From assembly GCA_022605405.1 (NCBI GenBank), contig JABYQQ010000006.1, positions 2,170,001-2,234,000 on the forward strand: a stretch of 64,000 nt of DNA. Direction: 5' to 3'. The first letter of the stretch is position 1. Each line of letters starts with the position of its first letter. The DNA is from Earliella scabrosa (Eukaryota; Basidiomycota; Agaricomycetes; Polyporales; Polyporaceae). Below are positions 52,698-63,839 of this stretch, piece by piece. Made by a program: the position numbers and the translations under genes. The notes under the pieces are model-generated. The model made no database searches and was not told the origin of the DNA. It was given only the letters and a program-made list of their open reading frames with translations.

Positions 52698-55592
52698 TTA
52701 CCCGCAGAACTCGAGACCAGGGCAGCCGATCGCGGTTCCGTAGACTGCGAACGAGGAAGCACGGTGAGCAACTATGGTTGGAGGGAGAGGGGAGAAGAGG
52801 ACACGTACGGGAACCGTCGGCCTTGACGATGGCAAGGAGCGCCTGGAGGACACCACCGAGACCCTCGCCGGCAAGCATGCCCGCGGAGATGGCGAACATG
52901 TACATGTCGAACGACACGGGGTTCCGCAGCGCCCAGACGTAGTTGAAGATAGACCCCGCCGCCCTGTTATCAATCGCACAATCCCGTCAGCACTCGCTCT
53001 CGCTCCAACACTGAGAAGCAAACAAACTCACATGGCGATGGAGTAGTACACCTGGGGCACGACGAATGCAAGACCGACCGCGTTCCAGTTCGGGACCCAG
53101 TGCCAGTACTTCTTCGGGAGCCAGAGGTGCTTCGCGACGACGGTGATGACCGCGAAGATACCGAGCGCGATGGACGTGTAGCCGGACGACGCGGGGATGG
53201 GCAGCTTCGGCGAGCTGACGGCGACAGCGACGGCGGCCCACGCAGAGACGGACGGCGCGCCGTACGTGCAGTTCTCGGTCTCGCTCGGGTGCAGGATACA
53301 CGGGCTCGCGGTGGTGAAGAGGATGAAGAGGCCGACGTTGAGGAAGATCGCGACGACGGAACCACACAGCTGCGCGATGAACTGGTTGCGAGGCTTGGCG
53401 CGGAGGAGGTAACCAGTCTTGAGGTCGCCGGTCATGTCGACGGCGGCGGCGGCGGAGCCGGCGGCGATGACACCGGCCGTGAGGTTCATCACTTGCGCGG
53501 GCTCGGGGGCCATGCCCGCGCCCTTGCCGATACCACCGAAGATGAGCTGCGAGGCCTTGGCGACGGTCGAGACGGGGTTGACGTCGGTCGTGCCGGAGGA
53601 CTGGACACCGATAAAGGAGAAGAGGAAGCCCAAGAGGAGGGAGAGGATCGCGGTGCCGACGTTCATGTGGAACATCGTGGCGAGGATTGAGACGGACACG
53701 ATGATGGAGAGGAGGAGGCCGGTCGTCCACCAAAGGGTGGGGACACGGTCCGCCGCGGGCGAGAGGTCGTTGTCGAGGTCGTCCTCAGTGCCATCAGAGG
53801 GCTTGCTGCGGAACCAGGCGATGGGGTTCCACTCAATGTTGGCGTTGCGGAGGCCGCGGAACAGGGAGGCCGAGTTCATAGCCAAGTCAGCGAACGAGTA
53901 GAGCAACATCATGAGGACACCGGGCCCTGTGCGCCAGGGTCAGTAACGCTTGATCGGAATTCAAAGAATAAATCAACATACAAAGCAGCCAGTAACGGGG
54001 AGAGGGCTCAGACGTGTACTTCTCGGGGTCGCTGAAGACGAGCGCGTTGTAGGTGACAAGAGGGTACTCCTCAGAGTAAGCGATACCGACCGCGAGGCCG
54101 TTCTTGACGAGGGAAGGAGCAACTGTACACAATCATCAGCACGCTACCGCATTGGCAGGTAAGAAAGGCTACGCACTAATGCCCCACGCGAGGATGGAGC
54201 CACCGACTGGTTGAAGAAATAGTCAGATTCACGGCCAAAGTCTTGCGAAAGCGTACGAGAGCAGCTTACAGAAACTCCAACTAGCGTTGATGCCGGAGAG
54301 CATACCAGCGCCGAAGAAGGCGGGGGTGACTAGAAAAAATTCGAGTAAATCAAAATGATGAGACGGCGACGGAGTGGCATTACGCACACTCAATCCACCA
54401 GCCGTAGTTCTCAAGAGAGATGATGCTGGTGAAGCCGAGACGGTAGAGGGTCCAGCCGATGTGCCAGTCGAAGAGCTGCAAGCATTTCCACTATCAGAAC
54501 CCGAAGGGGACCTCCAAGCCAGAGACACTCACGATACCGGGAGCGTAGCCAGAGACGACCTTGTACACGAAAACGGCAATGAACGAGAACAGGAGCGCAA
54601 GCGACTTCTTGCGGGCCGCGATCGCGCCCGTCGTGCTGTTGTGCAGCGCGCGGATCGTGATGGCGGTCGCGGCGGGAGTCGGGAACGTGAGCTTCTGGTT
54701 GACGATGTAGTACTTGCGGAGCGGGATGACGAAGAACACGCCGAAGAACGCCGCGCAGACGACGAGCGCGATGAGCTTGCCGATGTCCTGCTTCGGGAGC
54801 TCCGAGAGCAGGTCCAGACGGTACATCGCGGGGACGGCCGACACGAAGAGGATACCGATACCACCCGCAGCAGTCGCGGCGGACTGGAGCGTGCAGTTCT
54901 CCTTGGGGCCGAAGGGACCACCGAGCAGACGGCCGAGGATACCGGACTCCGGGAGAGCCCTGGAGAGAGGCTTGATGATCGCGTAACCGAAGATAGCCTG
55001 TGGTTTGTGAGGGGCGCAACAGAAACGGCGCGTGATTGCACGTCAACGAATGAGGAGATGGTACTTTGGGGTGAGCGCCACTTACACCGAAGAGCTGTGG
55101 GTTAGCGCCAATCAGTTTACATCCTAGGAAGAACGAATGACTGTGGGGTGACCCACTTGAGAGCCGAAGGTGAAACCAGTCTTGAGACCAAGGTAAATGT
55201 TCGAAGCACCGACAATTGCACCGAGGATGGAGCCGACAACGATCGCACTGCCCACCAGGAAGCGCTTGAGCGGGTGAAGTCCAGAAGCCCGGATGCGCCA
55301 AGCCACTCACCGGAGCGTAAGCTGGTGCGTCTCCTCCATCTCATCAGCCTCAATGGGGAAAGGCCTCGAACTGTTGTACACGACTGTCAGAACGACCGCT
55401 GGCTGCCGTACGCTGCGTAAAGGCTACTCACATGTCGGGGGTCACGAGGTCGTCCCCAGTGACCTCGAGCTTCTCCTTGTCTGGAATGGCTTGCTTCTCG
55501 TCATCCGAGCTGCGAGAGCTCTCGTTGCGACTCCTCAGCTCGGAGAGGCCCTCGACCCGTTCGGGCTCGTACGCGGGGGCGGTGGACGACAT
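52698..55592 (-). CDS. OPT-superfamily oligopeptide/metal-chelate transporter
   Basis: ATG 55592 begins a soluble, acidic N-terminus (MSSTAPAYEPERVEGLSELR). Then come about a dozen short-intron exons encoding many membrane helices: FLVGSAIVVGSILGAIVGAS, LFGAIFGYAIIKPLSRALP, SAATAAGGIGILFVSAVPAM, ALVVCAAFFGVFFVIPLRKY and LTFPTPAATAITIRALHNS. Later come FGAGMLSGINASWSF, WTTGLLLSIIVSVSILATMF, SSGTTDVNPVSTVAKASQLI, TAGVIAAGSAAAAVDMTGDL and IPASSGYTSIALGIFAVITV. The last exon ends YGTAIGCPGLEFCG with TAA at 52698-52700. OPT proteins are proton-coupled plasma-membrane carriers for small peptides, glutathione or metal chelates; the substrate is not predictable here. All exons keep frame. Large plus-strand open frames over this gene are antisense shadows. 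Confidence 0.85.
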
Positions 55593-58020
55593 GGCGGCAG
55601 CGCGGGCGCAAACACTGGCGGGGCTGGCAGCAGTGGGTGCGGGGCTGGCACGGGGACCGCGGGGGGTCGGGGATGTCTGGTCGTGTCGGACGAAGAGACG
55701 AGGAAACGAGCGGGGAGCGGGTTCCCCGTGTTTATATATCGCATGAGCATGAGCGGGAAGTTCGGCTGCGGGGGCCCAATTGTGATGATACAGAAACGGG
55801 ACCTTGGGTCTCTCGGCCTTGCTTGCACGGGGTAAGATGGCGATACGGCGCTGATGGAGCTCGGGAGGTGGCGCGATGCGCCATATGCGTGTGCTGGGTC
55901 CCTTGAAGGAGCATGGCAGCCACCGGAGGAAGTCACCATGTGGACAGGAACACCGTCCGCCAAGCCTTTGGTCTGTCGATCGTCAACGGCCCCGATGGAT
56001 CGGTGGGAGAACCAAGGCCCAGCGAGCTGCCAACGAGGACTGGCTTTGATGGCCCATCCTATCGCAACTGATACATATTCACCGCCCTGTTGCGGGTCCT
56101 GGCGACTGTTGCAAACTGTCAGGCTGCTTATCGTTCGTCTGTTGAGACACCGTGTTGGGAGCTATGTTGGGCTGATTCCAACACTTCGCTAGCCATCGGT
56201 GCAGCGACGACAGCGAAACGGAGGTCAAAATATGGCGGTTGTGGCGGGAGGTCGCCGGCGTGGCGGGATGGTGTCACACGACGCACCATGCCCGCAATCG
56301 AGAAAAATTGATCATGCCGCCGGTAAGTCCCACCCCGAACACAGGCACACCGGACATCAACCCCGGCGGCTGCACCTGTCAGTGTAACGCTGTAAGTATG
56401 TACCTCAGTTTGAACGTCAACTTCAGTATACACTGCCTGAAGGCTGAAGTCATGGCCAACGCACCACGAATGCTACAGGATGTTATGAGACTTGAAGCTT
56501 GAAGTCGTACTGATCGACCAACTTTTTAGGCGCCTGAATGGTGGCGGTCGATCCTTTCTCCTCTCTCGATCTGCTCCACGCGCGGTTGCGAACGTTGCGC
56601 ACACGGTTCTACAAGTTTGGAGTATTTTACCACGAACAGCGTTTAGCCTGGTGGTCACGTCTATGAAGGACCTGACTCACAGTCATGTTCTCCCGTGGAT
56701 GCTGAGTGCTCAATCGAGAATCTGCCCAATATTGATCTCCGAGTCCCAGGCTCTGAATCTTCTCCCCGCCACGCAGACGTGCCTATCAGAACGCGCCTGG
56801 CGAACCTTTCCACCAAACGCGCTGCCGGGAAATCCGGCGTTGTGGAGAGAAAACCTTTCTCCCAGGGACACAATGTCGTCCCGTACCAGCCCGTACCAGC
56901 CCGTACTGTACCTCAGTTCGTCCTCTTCACGGAACCCGTCCGGGCATCCGGAATCTCTCCTTACGCCTGCCAAGATACGTCACCACTCAGCCGGCGGGAA
57001 AACCTCGCGCAAAGGAGACTAGCGTCGATGGCCTCTCTCGGTCTGAACGCACAAATGGTTCGGCACGGAGGTTCCGGTTCAACCTTTGGCCATGTTCAGC
57101 CATGTTCCTGTCCTCCCGTTTCATGCACAGGCTAGGACAGGAACAGGCTGAGGGACTTGGTCCGCCGTCGTGGTCGAGATGCGCTCGCGAGCCCGCGGCT
57201 TGCAGGTCGTGACAGCGCCGATTGGGCGATACGACGACGAAGAGCCGGCCGGGCTCGTGATAAGCTTCGGAGCGCCGAGCTCGAGGTAGCATTTGTAGCA
57301 AGTGAGACTTTCTCCGAAATCCAAGTCTCAACCGTATATGTGGCGCGCGGAGCACTTGGGAGCACGGAGGCGTTCGGGGACCACACGAGCTGCAGCAGAG
57401 CGGAGGTTCTGGATGGAGCCCGCAGAACGTAAGTATCTTATCTGGACCGGGCGAGAACGAGGCATGTCCTCATGCGCGATGTCAACATGTTCCGAAGATA
57501 AGTTCACGAGCGACTGACGTTGTAGCGCGCCGGATTGCGTGTGATGCATGGTGATGGACGAGGATGCACCTAAGAGTCCAAGACCGTGCATCCATGACGA
57601 ATGTGTGGCGATTGATTGTACAAGTGCGCGCGAGTGCGATTACTGTTGTTGCGATGAGTCCGAATGATGGGACGAAACACGAGAGAGAGAAAACACGAGC
57701 CAACGGACGAAAATCGAGGCGATGTGAACAGCCCAACAACCCAACTATGAAAACCTCCCCTGAGCTCCCAAGCGCAATGCACAGTTCGCAGTTTAGAATA
57801 GGAAACGCCGAAACCTGGATGGGCCACAGCGCAGTCAATCAGCATTCTTGTACTCTGATCTCGAGATGAGAACGAAGGGATCGACGATCAGAAGAACCAC
57901 ACGCACCCATAGCCATCCCGAGAACCTCGCAGTCAGAACACTGGTGGGAATCCAACACTCAAACAACGGTGGCGCGGAAGAAGGGAGCGGAGGCATGGAG
58001 ACGGAGTAGCAGAGCTAAAT
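55593..58020. other. large intergenic region, nothing recognised
   Basis: 2.4 kb between the 5' end of the OPT gene and the 3' end of the GET5-like gene. A short minisatellite based on CGTACCAGCC lies at about 56882-56910. Several 60-170-codon open frames exist but lack a common frame, splice structure or recognised motif. It may hold a decayed gene or unidentified repeat. Confidence 0.3.
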
Positions 58021-59234
58021 TTACGTGCCCGCCATACCGATGACGCCGACCGCGTCGCGGATCTTTGCGATCTCGCTCACAGACAGGTTCCCTTTGCTTG
58101 CGCAGAAGAAGTCCTCCCATGCAGTCGCCGCGTCGCTCGGATGTGGGAATTGCGTCCTGCAGGTCGTCCGATCAGCATAGGGCCATCGGGGGTCAGGCCG
58201 TTCTCTCGCTCAATGTAGGCCTTGGACGACCCAGCGAAGGGTCCTCGGCACGAGGATACACGAGGAGCATACGTGTTTGACACTCACCCAAGGAACGCAT
58301 ATAGCCTCTCCCAGAACTCCGGCTTGCATATTGTCGTGTGATATGGCGTCTCCGACACCGAGCTCGGGCTCGCCGGCATATTCGACGTATCCAGCACGAG
58401 CGGGATATCCACCAGCTTCTCGCCCGGGCTCGCCGTCAGCGAAGGCGAGGGCGAGAGCACGACCGACGGTATGCGCCCGTGTCCCTGCCTCGACTTCGGC
58501 TCTGGGCTCGGCAGCAGCGTCACGCTCTCGCTTTCCCCAAGAGGCTTGGACGCACTTGAAGGAGACGTGGCGACTGGAGCGGGGGCGGGAGGGGAGATCT
58601 TGGATGGGTCCCAGTCGAAGCCGGGCTTGACCATGAGGTTGACGGTGTCGCCTTCCTTGACGGCATACTCGCGCAGGAGCTTCGCGTCTGCGAGGGCCTT
58701 GCCCTTCAGCAGAAGCCGTTGCGCGTCCGCGGGGGGCGCGCCGGGGACTGCGGCGAGCTGTGCTTTGATCTGGGCGATCGTGTCCGTGGGCTGGACTTGA
58801 AGCGTGTATGCTTGTACGGGCTTCGTCGATTTGAACGTTATACTGATGGAGTCTGCACGGGGACGGACAGGACGTGTCAGCAGGTTTTTCACGCATGCAC
58901 TTGCGAGCGAATTGGAAGAAGAATGCTTGGCCAGACAGACACTTGGAAATGGAGCATGTAGGTCGACGTACCTGTAGGTGCAGTATCCGCGGTGTGTCGC
59001 TCAGGCGGTGGCGGGAGGTCGATCTACGCAAATCAGACGCGCCATACACGTATAAGAACTCAAGAAGCACTTCATGAAAGCATTCGCACAGCAGAGAGGA
59101 CATACCGGGAGCACAGGAACCCTCTTCAGCTCGTTCTCCGGGGCCTGCTGGTAGTCGTTGCCGTACACGACGGGTTGCGACGAGAGCGCATTCGCAAAAG
59201 ACTTGACAAACGCAAGCTCTGCCTGTTCAGCCAT
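58021..59234 (-). CDS. GET5: GET5-like ubiquitin-like protein
   Basis: Get5 (Mdy2, human UBL4A) links Get4 to Sgt2 in the cytosolic complex that hands tail-anchored proteins to Get3 for ER insertion. ATG 59234 gives an N-terminus AELAFVKSFANALSSQPVVY and the segment ENELKRVPVLP, like the Get4-binding region of fungal Get5. After two introns comes a ubiquitin-like domain (SITFKSTKPVQAYTLQVQPT, DTIAQIKAQLAAVPG, LLLKGKALADAKLLREYAVK, EGDTVNLMV). A Ser/Pro linker with KPLGESESVTLLPSPEP follows. The last exon (AATAWEDFFCASKGNLSVSE, IAKIRDAVGVIGMAGT) fits the small C-terminal homodimerisation helices; stop TAA 58021-58023. Assignment is by overall pattern and domain order. The gene is divergent from the NDUFS5-like gene with a 273-base shared promoter. 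Confidence 0.75.
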
Positions 59235-59280
59235 GCTCGCTAGGGTTTGGATTCAGTCGAGAGAGATGAGAGGAATGGAA

Positions 59281-59298
59281 GAGAGAGAGAGAGAGAAA
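59281..59298. repeat. GA microsatellite in divergent promoter
   Basis: A run of GA dinucleotides in the 5' flank of the GET5-like gene, within the short bidirectional promoter shared with the NDUFS5-like gene. Confidence 0.6.
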
Positions 59299-59507
59299 CG
59301 TGGATGCGCAAGCCTTCCGGAATCCGCAGGACCCCGCCACAGTGGCGATGAGTTCGTGCTTGGCGCCCATGACGCGCATATTCGGCCACGTGAGCAGCGT
59401 CACAAGTGACATAGTCACGCTCTGGGCCTGCAGACGCCTGTGCGTTGGACGAGTGTCCGGCAACGACCTCAACGACCGTCTCGCTTTCCCTATTCTCGCT
59501 CTGAACC

Positions 59508-60086
59508 ATGGCTGTATGTCTTCGTCGCTGTCGCATATATGAAAGACTAACTGGGCGGGCGATAGTCAGGGTTTGGCTACCACGGAGGTACGAATATGTC
59601 TGGAGACGGATGCATGAACACGGTGTGAACATCCCCGCAGGTGTACCTAGGTGCTTCGCATACTGGCAGGAGTTCTCCAAGGTGCGTAGACCACTTGCTA
59701 TCTGAAAGATACAGCCGCTCATGCAGGCTTGCACGCGCAGTGCTACGCACAGACGGACGTGCCCAGCCAGTGCGCTGCGCAAGCCGACGATTACCTCGAA
59801 TGTCTCCACCACACCAAAGAGGTGCGTCCTCTCTACCTCCATCTCCCCCTCACACTCACTCCCACATTGCTCTTCATCCTGTTTCATGTCTGCGCCCGCC
59901 CATTCACCCCCATACGGCCGATGCCTGGCTGCGTAGATCAAGCGCGCGAAGCAGGTCAAGGCCGAGTTCCTCCGTAAAGCGGAGCACCAGGCGCACGAGG
60001 GCCGCAAGGCGGCGGACATCCTGGCTGATGGTGTCATCGTCGGTGTCGGGCTCATACAGCGGGGGGAGGCGGCGCATTCAAAGTAG
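59508..60086 (+). CDS. complex I subunit NDUFS5-like, twin CX9C
   Basis: A small accessory subunit of mitochondrial NADH:ubiquinone oxidoreductase located on the intermembrane-space side. ATG 59508 forms a 6-nt exon (MA), then an intron GTATGT...GATAG to SGFGYHGG. A further intron leads to VPRCFAYWQEFSK, and another to CYAQTDVPSQCAAQADDYLEC with LHHTKE. The last exon is IKRAKQVKAEFLRKAEHQAH, EGRKAADILADGVIVGVGLI and ends at TAG 60084-60086. The cysteines form two CX9C pairs (CFAYWQEFSKC and CAAQADDYLEC), the mark of CHCH proteins imported and oxidised by the Mia40 pathway. All four introns keep frame and both cysteine pairs are complete. Confidence 0.86.
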
Positions 60087-60467
60087 ACGCGGTGTGACCG
60101 TAACGTGCTGTTCGTTCGATTCACTGCGCGTTTTTGCTCTCTTTCGCAAGACGGAAGCCAGTCAAGGGGCGAATCATGCTAGGCGAGCCTGCGCATTCTT
60201 GGCAATTCGTCGTCGTTGTCGTTTCTGCATGGCTGGAGAGGTGGGACAGGGTATGCCTCTTTGGTTCTTCCGTATTGCAAGGCTTGAGGGGATCAGGAGA
60301 GGGACTCGTTCTGTCTGTTCAGTCAGAGATCGCTCGTGTAGCCCATGGAGTGTTCCATCCGAGTCCTCGATGCACACTGTCTGGCGCAAGGTGATGACGC
60401 ACAGTATTTCTGTCAAATTTTCTATCGATGGTCTAGCCATCTCCCGCCAGATCCTCCTTCAGGGCCC
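60087..60467. other. spacer before HEM14 pseudogene
   Basis: 380 bases with no recognised feature. The similarity to HEM14 starts only at about 60468, so the duplication breakpoint or a deletion lies here. Confidence 0.35.
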
Positions 60468-61754
60468 TCCAGCCCTTTCATGTACTCACTGCTCACCGTC
60501 CTCCGCAATGCTCCAGCCTGCCCGCAAGAGGTTCCTTCACATTTTAGGCTCAGCCGGGCTCACAGCCATCCCTAGCACCTTCCCACTTCTCCGATCGACT
60601 CTAGCAGGAGTGCTCGTACCCGTCGCACTCCGGGACGCGGTCGCATACCATAGAAGAGGTACGCGCTGCCGATGCTCCGATAGAGTCAACCATCCACTCA
60701 TACTCCGGCCAATGCAGTCCTACACACGTCCGACGACGTGTCTATTGACGCGTTTCTGCAAAATTCCTCCGTGACATCTCGGCCCCGCGTTCACATAGAC
60801 ATTAGGCAGCGCGATCGTGCACGGCATCTATGCGGTGGACTCACGTCTGCTGAGCGTGCGTGCGGCATTTTCGATATTGTGCCAGCTCGAGGCGGGAGGA
60901 ACGGCAACATCGCGCGTGGGGTCATCTGCGCCGTCCTTTCGGCTTCATGGAGGAAGCAGCAGGATGTGGAGGTGAGGAGAGATGGCGAGTACCTGCTAGG
61001 CTGTGTTGTGCAGCTCATGAAGGTGAGCGTGTACTCGTCCCGGAATGAGGTAGAGACTGACAGACGCGATCGAGAGCCGTCTGCGCGAGCACGACAATGT
61101 AGCTGACGGTGCGGCCCTACTACAGAGACAAAGAACAGGGTTCGAGGTGAGCGAGACGATGCCTCCATCTTCGTATGCTCCTCGAGATCTCACCACTTGT
61201 GCGCACAGCTCACCACTGAGTCCGGGAAGCGCTGCACGTCCTCACACGTCATCTGCGCGATTACGCACCCCGCCTGGGCCGTCTCCTCGCAGACCGTCCG
61301 TATCCCGGCTACCTTCCAAGCCTAAACCCGCACCGCCTAGACGCGAACCCTTCCTCGGTCACAGTCATCGCTCCACCTCTCGGTCGTCGCTCGGCATGAT
61401 CGGATTCGACTCGTGCGCCTTCCCAGATCAGGACGCGCCCACCGGGGACGTGTCCACGAAGCTCACGGCCATGCCTCGGAGGCGCCGTCGCCTGCGCCCT
61501 CGTCCCCGGCGTTCCTCCCCGCTCTGCCTGAGGCGCTACAGACGCATCTGTGCAGGGTGCTCCCGGACCCGTGCCTTGTGCGCGTGCGGGAGCATCGGGT
61601 CTGAATTCCGACGCCGACGGTGGGACATCGTGCGGCTCGGGGCGGCGGTGAGGGAGCGGTTGGGGCCGAATGTGTTGGTGCAGGCGTGCGCGGGGAGACT
61701 CTGGGCGTGGAGGGCGGACGGAAGATCGCGTTGGAGCTGTCGGAAGGGCTTTGA
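60468..61754 (+). pseudogene. protoporphyrinogen oxidase pseudogene
   Basis: A decayed second copy of the gene at 29763-32572, in opposite orientation. It resembles exon 2 (RFLHILGSAGLTAIPSTFPL, then VPVALRDAV), the exon 3 block IVHGIYAVDSRLLSVRAAF and the 3' end (GGRKIALELSEGL, stop at 61752-61754). Exon 1 with the FAD-binding motif is absent. The exon 3 region changes frame repeatedly and carries internal stops from about 60970 to 61110, and the start of exon 3 is garbled. It cannot encode a working enzyme. It keeps the same order and strand relation to an F-box gene (H) as the functional gene has to F-box gene G. Confidence 0.85.
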
Positions 61755-62213
61755 GGGTCAGGCGTGTCGACACAACAGCCTGACGGGACGTTATCGCGAC
61801 CCAGAGTAAGGCAAGGAGGCAAGAAGGTGCATAATCAGAATTGGAACGCCTCACTGATCCTTGTCCACTATACCTGGACTGTCCAAGCCCCGGCGAGGGC
61901 ATCCGTCCCTGCCACTATTGACATTGGATTGTAAAGACAAGATCATACCGCTCGCTTCGAACGAGCATGGGCGGCATGGTCTGGGATTAACTCCATGATG
62001 GATGGATCTGCTGATATATTTTGCAACTCTCTGGGTATCGAGCGAGAGAGTAGGTGGAGATCCTGATACTTACTATAGGGGTATATATTAGCGCCCAAGC
62101 GCGACCTGCATCGGGGATCTCACTATCCTCCTGTCTTCCGCTCTTGCCCAGGCCCCATTCCCACATCTCTGACAGCAAGAGTCAGCCCTTCGCATCAACT
62201 CAGCTATCAAGAC
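61755..62213. other. spacer between HEM14 pseudogene and F-box H
   Basis: 460 bases with TATAGGGGTATATATTAG at about 62074-62092, a possible TATA region about 120 bases before the F-box H start codon. Nothing else was recognised. Confidence 0.4.
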
Positions 62214-63839
62214 AATGACGTCGAAAAGAAAACGCGCGTATGCTCGTTATCGTCGCCGACATAAGAAGTGAGTACCTTCGGATCCGTCTGAATTCAGACC
62301 GCATATTCGCATCTTCAAACTTTGACTGACCGTCCGCATCACAGTCCCATACAGAGACTACCAAATGAACTGATAGCATTGATCTTGGAGCACGCAGTTG
62401 GACGGTGCGACCCGCAGTCTAGCTCGGCTGCGTATGTTGGACGACGATCTCGGAACTGGTTAGCGAGGGTGAAGGCGCTCTCCTATGTCTGCAAGCTGTG
62501 GCGATCGCTCCTGCTACCGGAGTTGTTCAAGATCATATACCTCAGCGATACGGGACGCCACAGACATCAAGATCTGTCCTGTATTCTGTTCGACAACGCT
62601 GCGATCCGCAGGAGCATCCGAGGAATCTGCCTCTCGGGGAGGGGGTGGCCAGAGACCCAGATCACTCCTTTGGATAACGTCGCCTTCGCGAGACTTCTTA
62701 TCGACCTCGTTGCCCTCCAGGACCTTACATTGAAGCACATGTGTCTGAGCCTACCGGACAGGAACCTGTTGCTGCAGATATCAAAGCGCATCGCGCTGAG
62801 ACGACTTCATCTAGATCACGTGTCCGTCCATCACCCCAGCGGCCAGGCGGACATGTTGTCAACCGTCCTCGGTATCCTCCCAGTCTCGGCCATTGACCAT
62901 CTCGAGACGAACAGTGCCTATGGGTATATCGAAAACCGGAACTTGCCTTGCAACCCAGCGCACGGCTGGCGCAGTCAAGATGTGGTCATCCGTGCGCTGA
63001 CTCTCGACCGCCCCTGTAGCACGGCGGACCACTTCAAGTACTTGCAGAGTGCTCTCGCTCCTGGGTGCTTGCGCTCTGTCCAGATGAAGTGGGGTCGTTG
63101 GAATGATGGGCGCGCGATGGCCAGCCTACTCCGTTTGGTCGGTCACAACGTTGAAACTCTCGACATCAGCTTCACCACGCTCCTCGAATTCGAGGAATCG
63201 GCGGGTGAGTGATCTGTCCCCACAATGCTCCAATCTTCAACTTAACGAGAACATTCCTTTCAGAGCGTAGAAACCCAGGAACGCCTTCGTCCATACCCTG
63301 GGATACCCTTCGGGACGCTGTTGAGGCGTGCCCGAGATTACGGGTGCTCCGTATTTGCACCCTTCCCCGCAGATCCTATGACGAGGGGCCGTTCACGCCA
63401 GGACGGTACCTGCTATGGAAGGCCGTCGTCACGGGTTTGCCATCCACCATTGAAGAAGTTATCCATCGATTGCACATGCGTTGGGACACTGGTTGGTATG
63501 ACAGGGACACGCTACAACTGTGGGGCATCGATGCTCTTGACAGGCTAGCCTCTTCGCAAGGTCGCACAGGCTATCCCCGACTTCAGAAGGTTCTGGTGGA
63601 GCATGAGATTCCGGAGTTTGGGGTGCGGGACGCCGAGTACGCTGTGATGACACGGGCCATCGAGGATATGCCACAGCTCAAGGCTGCAGGGCTTCTCAAA
63701 TTCTTACATTTGGGATGGTTGTGAGTACATTATCGATGGCCATGGTCACATCCGCCCGACGACTCATATCTTTCTGTCATCCAGAAGTATCCCCGGAGAG
63801 GTAGATGCGAACGAGTTTGATCAATACGATTGGGACTGA
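62214..63839 (+). CDS. F-box protein H
   Basis: Close paralog of gene G. ATG 62214 gives the same basic leader exon (MTSKRKRAYARYRRRHK). An intron (GTGAGT...CACAG) then leads to the F-box (PIQRLPNELIALILEHAVG, then ALSYVCKLWRSLLLPELF). The central region is highly similar to G (ILPVSAIDHLETNSAYG, SQDVVIRALTLDRPCSTADH). A second intron follows FEESAG at about 63207-63263. The third (donor at 63721) joins a short last exon SIPGEVDANEFDQYDWD, stop 63837-63839, much shorter than the acidic tail of G. The frame is intact although the adjacent HEM14 copy is dead. Probably a nuclear SCF adaptor with unknown target. Confidence 0.82.

Noticed and set aside
52987..53733. 248-codon minus-strand frame rich in Arg, His and Pro, and a plus-strand counterpart at 53100-53690
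   Set aside because: Both are out-of-frame readings of the OPT transporter exon, whose own frame encodes clear membrane helices.
56492..57435. Possible gene in the large gap upstream of the OPT transporter
   Set aside because: Overlapping open frames on both strands have no consistent splice pattern, no bias and no recognised motif.
59641..60774. 377-codon plus-strand frame from the NDUFS5 gene into the HEM14 pseudogene
   Set aside because: It runs through introns and exons of an unrelated gene in the wrong frame, then through pseudogene sequence. The recognised proteins are in other frames.
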